A stretch of DNA of 5,264 bases from Thermoleophilia bacterium (lineage in GTDB: Bacteria; Actinomycetota; Thermoleophilia; RBG-16-64-13), in the NCBI GenBank assembly GCA_016929985.1, contig JAFGIH010000190.1, positions 1-5,264 of the forward strand. The letters run 5' to 3'. Positions 4,457 through 5,264 of this stretch are shown piece after piece (position 1 is the first letter of the stretch; every line of letters starts with the position of its first letter). The notes beneath the pieces were generated by a model. That model was given only the letters and a program-made list of their open reading frames with translations, was not told the origin of the DNA and did no database searches. The translations under genes were made by a program, and so were the position numbers.

Positions 4457-4733
4457 GTGCGTCCCGCCACGGGTGCGGGGCTCCAGTTACGGTGGCCTAA
4501 TGATAGAGGGATATCGGGAGACGTGGGAGTCGCGACCCCATCCCGGGCGGGGGCACGGGCGTGACCGCCGCGCCACGGATGACTCCTGGGGAGAGCCGCA
4601 GGCCGCAGGTGGACGGGGCCGGCGGGCCGGCAGCACCGGCGAATCCTGCTATGGTGCAGGGGTACGATGATCCGGCCACGCACACGCCGTCGCGGCCGCG
4701 GCGGTGCCCGCAGGACCCGGATCCAACAGTCGC
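4457..4733. promoter_or_regulatory. Divergent intergenic region between the PhlG-like and dehydrogenase genes
   Basis: No coding frame with a start site is seen here. Leftward, TATCAT (4505-4500) matches five of six -10 bases and would give a leader of about 50 bases, but no -35 is recognisable. Rightward, TATGGT (4650-4655) and TACGAT (4663-4668) are -10 candidates without a clear -35. TATGGT is exactly the spacer of a perfect inverted repeat, CCTGC (4645-4649) and GCAGG (4656-4660), which would place an operator over a promoter. The rest is GC-rich with short self-complementary blocks, for example CGCGGCCGCG at 4691-4700. Confidence 0.35.
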
Positions 4734-4745
4734 GAGGAGTCCGCC

Positions 4746-5264
4746 ATGAGACTGCAAGGCAAGAAGGCGTTGATAACGGGAGCAGGCAGAGGCATCGGCC
4801 GGGCCACCGCCCTCCTCTTCGCGGAGGAGGGGGCCGACGTAGCCGTCGCCGATCTCGTCCTCGCCGAGGCCGGAGACACAGCGGCTGCGGCTGAGCGACT
4901 GGGCCGCAGGGCCGTCCCCATCGTCGCCGACATCCTCGTGCCGGAGCAAGTGCGCACTATGGTCGACAAGGCCATCGAGACGCTGGGCGGCGTGGACATC
5001 CTCGTCAACAACGCCGGCGTGCCCAAGGTGCCCGCGGCGACCTTCGACCTGGACGACATGGAGGCCTGGGACCGGGTCTGGGCCGTCAACGTGCGCGGCA
5101 CGTTCCTCTGCAGCCAGCACGCCGCCCGCTGGATGGCGACTCACGACGGCGGCAAGATGGTCAACCTGGCTTCACAGACAGGCATCGCCGGGTCCCCCAA
5201 CGTCAACGCCTACGGCCCCTCCAAGGCCGCGGTCATCAACATGACGCGCTCCCACGCGGTGGAG
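4746..5264 (+). CDS. Short-chain dehydrogenase/reductase (classical SDR), 3' end beyond window
   Basis: ATG at 4746 with GAGGAG at 4734-4739, six bases upstream; the frame is open to the last base, giving 173 of about 250 expected residues. It is an NAD(P)-dependent oxidoreductase of the classical SDR family with a Rossmann fold. Visible motifs in order: TGAGRGIG (11-18), the nucleotide-binding glycine pattern; Asp36 at the end of the second strand, which usually favours NAD over NADP; Asp62 contacting adenine; NNAG (88-91); Asn115; and catalytic Ser143, Tyr156 and Lys160 (YGPSK). The substrate-binding C-terminal third is missing, so the substrate cannot be inferred; FabG-like ketoacyl reductases and sugar or polyol dehydrogenases share this layout. 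Third-position GC is very high, typical of the host. It diverges from the PhlG-like gene and could act in the same metabolism; that link is inference. Confidence 0.96.
   Translation, partial: MRLQGKKALITGAGRGIGRATALLFAEEGADVAVADLVLAEAGDTAAAAERLGRRAVPIVADILVPEQVRTMVDKAIETLGGVDILVNNAGVPKVPAATFDLDDMEAWDRVWAVNVRGTFLCSQHAARWMATHDGGKMVNLASQTGIAGSPNVNAYGPSKAAVINMTRSHAVE

Noticed and set aside
4073..4564. 163-codon + strand frame
   Set aside because: Antisense to the PhlG-like gene; low-complexity Val/Pro/Gly/Asp composition and no ribosome site.
4497..5144. 215-codon - strand frame opposite the SDR
   Set aside because: It is antisense to a clear SDR with all catalytic motifs, and runs through the divergent intergenic region without a start site.
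1..5264. tRNA, rRNA, CRISPR array, insertion-sequence ends or attachment site
   Set aside because: No cloverleaf, no regularly spaced repeats, no transposase-like frame and no long terminal inverted or direct repeats were seen on either strand.

Overview
The window looks like chromosome of a high-GC actinomycete, most likely Streptomyces or a relative. The reasons are GC-rich coding with strong third-position GC in the outer genes, GTG starts, AGGAG-type ribosome sites, a DUF501 plus Ppx/GppA gene (normally neighbours in actinobacteria), and two isolated TTA leucine codons of the kind that are rare and bldA-dependent in Streptomyces. I see no tRNA, rRNA, insertion sequence or CRISPR array. 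The central part (about 2050-3830) has weaker codon bias than the flanks and reads like accessory DNA.

Left (1-503, + strand): the 3' end of an unrecognised coding frame, then a 38-residue basic small protein with a strong Shine-Dalgarno. A GC-rich hairpin sits at the small gene's stop, where it converges on the next operon.

Middle left (504-2868, - strand): a compact three-gene module. In transcription order it holds an unrecognised small gene that appears to carry a 1-base frameshift, an unrecognised helical 146-residue protein, and a single-chain fusion of a DUF501 domain to a Ppx/GppA-like domain. The phosphate-binding loops of that last domain are badly eroded. The first two genes and the last are packed almost stop-to-start, so they are probably co-translated. 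This is the best candidate here for an undescribed system. The Ppx/GppA part may be a non-catalytic sensor of polyphosphate or guanosine alarmones, but the function is inference only.

Middle right (2869-3829): a regulatory region with a strong consensus-like promoter (TTGACA, 18, TATGCT) bearing a direct repeat and reading rightward. It leads through a roughly 190-base leader to a small CxxC protein whose start has a near-perfect ribosome site and which carries a TTA codon. The 3' two-thirds of that frame lie antisense to a convincing XRE-type helix-turn-helix regulator gene on the other strand. The regulator appears to be leaderless, with its -10 hexamer inside a palindrome that is a good autoregulatory operator candidate.

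Right (3830-5264): a leftward gene for a DAPG hydrolase (PhlG)-like protein, with a TTA codon, diverges across about 290 bases from a classical short-chain dehydrogenase that runs off the window. The pair suggests small-molecule metabolism of phenolic or polyketide-like compounds; the substrate is not known.
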